From contig JAGOWQ010000008.1 of NCBI GenBank assembly GCA_018060185.1, positions 1-58,659 of the forward strand: DNA of 58,659 nucleotides. The letters are read 5' to 3'. Both the position numbers and the translations under genes were made by a program. How positions within the stretch are numbered: position 1 is the first letter of the stretch; every line of letters starts with the position of its first letter. Shown here piece after piece: positions 55,155 to 58,659 of the stretch. The notes beneath the pieces are model-generated. The model searched no databases. It was not told the DNA's origin and saw nothing but the letters and a program-made list of their open reading frames with translations. The stretch comes from Leptotrichiaceae bacterium. GTDB lineage: Bacteria; Fusobacteriota; Fusobacteriia; Fusobacteriales; Leptotrichiaceae.

Positions 55155-55667
55155 ATGAAAAAATATTTAATGTTAATATTAATATTTATTATATGTGGTT
55201 TTTCTATATTAGGATCAGAATCTAGAAAAAGTAATAATAAAATAGATAAATTACAGAAAATCAGAAAACTAGACTATAAAAACTTTAAATATTCAGAAAC
55301 AATTCTATCAGAAGAAGTAAAAAGAAAATGGGATTTAAGTTGTGAAGACTTAGATTGTAAAATCGAATACTTTAGAAGAGATATCCCTAATAAAAAAGAA
55401 TTTTATTATGAAAAAATAGTTTCTATCCAAAATAATAAAGAAAAAGACAAAATAATAAAAAATATAGTTAAAGGAATGAATAATTTACAAAAAGGAACAG
55501 CAGTAACTACTATAATTTCATGGGAAAGTGTATTAATGTTAGAAAATGGAAAAGCATATTATGGAAATGGTCAAAACCAAGAATTTTATATAGTGATAAA
55601 TAATTTATTGGGTGAAAATTATGATGAAATAGAAGAAGAAATAGAAGGGAAAATATATAGAAAATAA
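55155..55667 (+). CDS. Small secreted protein of unknown function
   Basis: 170 residues with a clear signal peptide (basic start, hydrophobic core, cut near SILGSES). The mature part is highly charged, has two cysteines close together (SCEDLDCKIEY, near residue 60) and an acidic tail. I recognise no family. It is divergent from the antiporter and has a TATAAT box at 55117-55122 upstream. Confidence 0.65.
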   Translation: MKKYLMLILIFIICGFSILGSESRKSNNKIDKLQKIRKLDYKNFKYSETILSEEVKRKWDLSCEDLDCKIEYFRRDIPNKKEFYYEKIVSIQNNKEKDKIIKNIVKGMNNLQKGTAVTTIISWESVLMLENGKAYYGNGQNQEFYIVINNLLGENYDEIEEEIEGKIYRK

Positions 55668-55806
55668 AATATAAATATCAGTTTCAATGAACATTTTTTC
55701 AATAGTTTTTTATTGTAAAAAAATATATTAAATGATATAATAAATCGGAAAAAATTAGTAAAAAACGTCTGTAATGTAAAGAATAGGAATTAATTAAAAG
55801 GATGTG

Positions 55807-56661
55807 ATGAATGAGTTGGAAAAAAAACTAACTTTATATGGTTTTAACAATCTTACAAAAACTTTAAGTTTTAATATATATGATGTTTGTTATGCGAAGA
55901 CTGAGAGGGAACAAAAAGATTATATTGCATATATAGACGAACAATATAATTCAGAAAGATTAACAAAAATATTAATTAATGTTGCTGAAATGATAGGAGC
56001 TCAAGTTTTAAACATATCAAAGCAGGATTACGACCCTCAAGGAGCTTCTGTAAATATTTTAATAGCTGAAGAAAGGATTGATCCAACTAAAATTGATACA
56101 TCATGTAATAGAGGAAAACAATTTTTTGATGTAAATATGGAAAGTGATAAAAAAAATAAAAATAATACTGAAAAAACAGAAACAGTACATGCACATTTAG
56201 ATAAAAGTCATGTTACAGTGCATACTTTTCCTGAATATCATCCTGATAATTCTATATCAACTTTTCGTGTAGATATAGATATAGCTACTTGTGGAGAAAT
56301 ATCACCTTTGAGTACTCTAAATTATCTAATAGAAAGTTTTGATTCAGATATTATAACAATGGATTATAGAATAAGAGGATTTACAAGGGACATATCAGGA
56401 AAGAAATTTTTTTCTGACCATAATATAACTTCTATTCAAGATTTTATTGAAATTTCAAAATTAAAAAAATATGATGCTATAGATGTAAACGTATATCAGT
56501 CTAATATATTTCATACAAAAATGTTAATAAAAGACATAGTTTTACAAAATTATTTATTTAATCAAGATGTATATGAAATACCTCCAAAAGAAAGATTGGA
56601 AATAACTGACAGATTAAGGAAAGAAATGATAGAAATATACAGTGGAATGAATATATATTAG
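55807..56661 (+). CDS. speD: S-adenosylmethionine decarboxylase, long (E. coli) class
   Basis: 284 residues. SAM decarboxylases are processed at a serine that becomes the pyruvoyl cofactor; here the DKSH segment followed by VTVHTFPEYHPDN contains the expected Ser and the catalytic His. Length and the C-terminal half (LNYLIESFDSDIITMDYRIRG) match the long bacterial class rather than the 120-residue one. The product donates aminopropyl groups to the spermidine synthase encoded two genes downstream. ATG 55807 sits in GTGATGAATG after AAAGGA. Confidence 0.93.
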   Translation: MNELEKKLTLYGFNNLTKTLSFNIYDVCYAKTEREQKDYIAYIDEQYNSERLTKILINVAEMIGAQVLNISKQDYDPQGASVNILIAEERIDPTKIDTSCNRGKQFFDVNMESDKKNKNNTEKTETVHAHLDKSHVTVHTFPEYHPDNSISTFRVDIDIATCGEISPLSTLNYLIESFDSDIITMDYRIRGFTRDISGKKFFSDHNITSIQDFIEISKLKKYDAIDVNVYQSNIFHTKMLIKDIVLQNYLFNQDVYEIPPKERLEITDRLRKEMIEIYSGMNIY

Positions 56662-56699
56662 AGATAAAAGATTAATTTTAATTAAGAGGAGGGATAAAA

Positions 56700-58175
56700 A
56701 TAGAAAAAGAAATACAAGAAAAAACAATATTATTAGATGCAATGAAAAAGCATTTGTCAAATAGAGTTGTAAGATTTGATGTTCCTGGACATAAAAGCGG
56801 AAGAGGTAATAAGGAATTTCGAGATTTTATTGGAATTGAAGCGATGAGAATAGATGTTAATTCGATGAAACCATTAGATAATCTTTGTCATCCAACTTCA
56901 GTAATTAAAGAAGCACAAGAAATAGCGGCAATGGCTTTTAGGTCGAAAGAAGCTTATTTTATGGTGAATGGAACAACAGGAGCTGTTCAGGCAATGATAA
57001 TGTCTTCTTGTAAAGCAGGAGATAAAATAATAGTTCCTAGAAATGTCCATAGAAGCGTTATAAATGCGCTTGTGATTAATGGAGCTATACCAGTATATAT
57101 AAATCCAGGGTTGAACAAAAAATTAGGAATATCATTAGGTATGTCTATAAAAGATATAGAAAATGCTATAAAAAATAATCCAGATGCAAAAGCAATATTA
57201 GTTAATAACCCAACATATTATGGAATTTGTTCCGATTTGAAATCTATAGTAAAATTGGCTCATGAAAACGGGATGCTTGTTTTAGTGGATGAAGCACATG
57301 GAGCTCATTTTTATTTTGGTAATAATTTACCTATTTCAGCAATGGATGCAGGAGCGGATATGGCAGCTATAAGCATGCATAAAACAGGTGGTTCTCTTAC
57401 ACAAAGTTCTATATTATTAAGTGGAGAAAGAGTAAATTCAGATTATGTTAGACAGGTAATAAATTTAACTCAGACTACTAGTGCATCGTATCTACTTATG
57501 ACTTCTCTAGACACTGCCAGAAAAAACTTAAGCTTAAATGGAAAAGAAATATTCGATAAAACTATTAATTTTGCTGAATATTCTAGGACTGAAATTAATA
57601 AACTTGGTGGTTATTATGCCTATAGTAAAGAGCTTATAGACGGAGATGCTGTATATGATTTTGATACTACAAAGCTTTCGGTTTATACTAAAAATATTGG
57701 TCTTGCTGGAATAGAAGTTTATGATATTTTAAGGGATGATTATAATATACAAATAGAATTTGGAGATTTAGGAAATATTCTTGCAATTATTTCAGCAGGA
57801 GATAGAGGGCTTGAAATAGAAAGACTTATCTCTTCTTTAGCAGAAATAAAAAGACTTTATTCTAAAAATACCACAGGAATGTTTGAATATGACTACATAT
57901 CACCTAATGTAGTTCTCCCACCACAAAAAGCTTTTTATGCTCCCAAAAAAATGATTTCTATAAAAGAAAGTTCAGGATATATAAGTGGTGAGTTTGTTAT
58001 GGCATACCCTCCTGGAATACCTATAGTTGCCCCTGGAGAAAGAATGACAAAGGAAATAATAGATTATATAATGTATGCAAAAGACAAAGGTTGTCTTTTG
58101 ACTGGGACAGAAGATATGAATGTGGAAAACATAAATATTGTTTATGAAGAAAATGAAAATGAGGGGAATAAATAA
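56700..58175 (+). CDS. Arg/Lys/Orn decarboxylase (PLP fold I), apparent AUA start
   Basis: 491 residues if read from ATA 56700. The PLP lysine is K228 (SMHKTGGSLTQ), with FDVPGHKSGRG near the N-terminus and VDEAHGAHF for the cofactor aspartate. Placement between speD and speE suggests biosynthetic arginine (or ornithine/lysine) decarboxylase for polyamines. A strong GGAGGG (from 56688) lies 6-7 bases before the ATA, and the frame is open and conserved-looking from there (ILLDAMKKHL). The first in-frame ATG, 56742, has no ribosome binding site, and no GTG or TTG occurs between. Substrate is not decidable from sequence alone. Confidence 0.85.
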   Translation: MEKEIQEKTILLDAMKKHLSNRVVRFDVPGHKSGRGNKEFRDFIGIEAMRIDVNSMKPLDNLCHPTSVIKEAQEIAAMAFRSKEAYFMVNGTTGAVQAMIMSSCKAGDKIIVPRNVHRSVINALVINGAIPVYINPGLNKKLGISLGMSIKDIENAIKNNPDAKAILVNNPTYYGICSDLKSIVKLAHENGMLVLVDEAHGAHFYFGNNLPISAMDAGADMAAISMHKTGGSLTQSSILLSGERVNSDYVRQVINLTQTTSASYLLMTSLDTARKNLSLNGKEIFDKTINFAEYSRTEINKLGGYYAYSKELIDGDAVYDFDTTKLSVYTKNIGLAGIEVYDILRDDYNIQIEFGDLGNILAIISAGDRGLEIERLISSLAEIKRLYSKNTTGMFEYDYISPNVVLPPQKAFYAPKKMISIKESSGYISGEFVMAYPPGIPIVAPGERMTKEIIDYIMYAKDKGCLLTGTEDMNVENINIVYEENENEGNK

Positions 58176-58177
58176 TT

Positions 58178-58659
58178 ATGGAATTATGGTATACAGAAGA
58201 GCATACGAAAAATGTAAGATTTTCAATAAAAGTTGATAAACAGTTAGTTAGCGTTGAAAGTTTTTTTCAGAGAATAGATATATTTGAATCCAAAGAATTT
58301 GGAAGGTTTTTAACTTTAGATGGATTTATGATGCTCACAGAAAAAGATGAATTTATATATCATGAAATGATGGTTCATGTACCAGTAGCAGTAAAAATGG
58401 ATGCTAAAAAAGTATTAGTAATAGGTGCAGGAGACGGAGGAACTGTAAGAGAAATTGTTAAATATAATACTATTGAACAAATAGATATGGTTGAGATAGA
58501 TAAGATGGTAGTAGATGTGTGTAGGGAATATTTGCCATTCACGTCTAGTAAATTAGATGATCCTAGAGTAAATTTGTATTTCGAAGATGGGTTAAAATTT
58601 GTGAGATCTAAAAAAAATGAATATGATTTAATTTTAGTTGATTCTACAGATCCTTTTGG
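58178..58659 (+). CDS. speE: Spermidine synthase, 5' part (runs off the window)
   Basis: The first 160 codons are present. MELWYTEEHTKNVRFSIKV at the start, GRFLTLDGFMMLTEKDEFIYHEMM, the SAM-fold motif VLVIGAGDGGTVREI and the catalytic-loop segment LILVDSTDPF are all typical. It transfers the aminopropyl group of decarboxylated SAM to putrescine. It starts 2 bases after the decarboxylase stop codon, completing a speD-decarboxylase-speE operon. Confidence 0.95.
   Translation, partial: MELWYTEEHTKNVRFSIKVDKQLVSVESFFQRIDIFESKEFGRFLTLDGFMMLTEKDEFIYHEMMVHVPVAVKMDAKKVLVIGAGDGGTVREIVKYNTIEQIDMVEIDKMVVDVCREYLPFTSSKLDDPRVNLYFEDGLKFVRSKKNEYDLILVDSTDPF

Overview
This 58.7 kb window is very AT-rich and gene-dense. 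It opens inside the 3' end of a 5S rRNA gene and then carries about fifty protein genes, all but three of them on the plus strand. The base composition, an L-box lysine riboswitch, a murQ-murP muramic-acid route and a diaminopimelate/lysine operon suggest a member of the Fusobacteriota, probably Leptotrichiaceae. That placement is an inference from gene content, not a database match.

Layout. 1-6043: end of an rRNA operon, then RlmB-type methylase, leuS, mnmA and ilvE. 6044-6407: an apparently independent small RNA gene with its own promoter and terminator. 6408-12409: two FAD oxidoreductases, an M24 aminopeptidase and hcp; hcp is preceded by a palindrome placed like a CRP/FNR-family activator site. 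12613-22998: a secreted esterase, MurNAc uptake and breakdown (murQ, murP), DUF1232 protein, second esterase, YlmH-like S4 protein, small membrane protein, pepF, DUF4153 membrane protein and crr (the soluble IIA that MurP would need). 23073-25354 (minus strand): a LysR regulator followed by a MATE exporter. 25355-33668: a lysine riboswitch with terminator, then lysA, aspartate kinase, dapF, dapA, asd and a complete polar amino-acid ABC importer. 33717-35473: a duplicated SurA-like protein and rplM-rpsI. 35660-38626: a two-gene unit holding a beta-propeller fused to a degenerate uracil-DNA-glycosylase fold, followed by an MGT-type glycosyltransferase.

38880-53863 is a 15 kb catabolic island. 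It holds two MatC-like dicarboxylate carriers, an aconitase-family large/small subunit pair, a PrpF/methylitaconate-isomerase homologue, a nitroreductase, a VOC protein, a family III CoA-transferase, an HMG-CoA-lyase-like enzyme, a split transketolase, a D-2-hydroxyacid dehydrogenase, a CdaR-type regulator and a glycerate kinase. The simplest reading is uptake of a C5 (or methylated C6) dicarboxylate such as itaconate, citraconate or (R)-citramalate, isomerisation and hydration to a 2-methylmalate, CoA activation, and cleavage to pyruvate plus acetyl-CoA (or propionyl-CoA). A glycerate/hydroxypyruvate branch lies beside it. 53860-58659: a cation:proton antiporter (minus strand), a small secreted protein of unknown role, and the polyamine genes speD, an Arg/Lys/Orn decarboxylase that seems to start at AUA, and speE, which is cut by the window end.

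The items most worth following are the propeller-UDG fusion, the dicarboxylate island, the small RNA, the hcp promoter architecture and the AUA start. No CRISPR array, insertion sequence, prophage or tRNA gene was seen.
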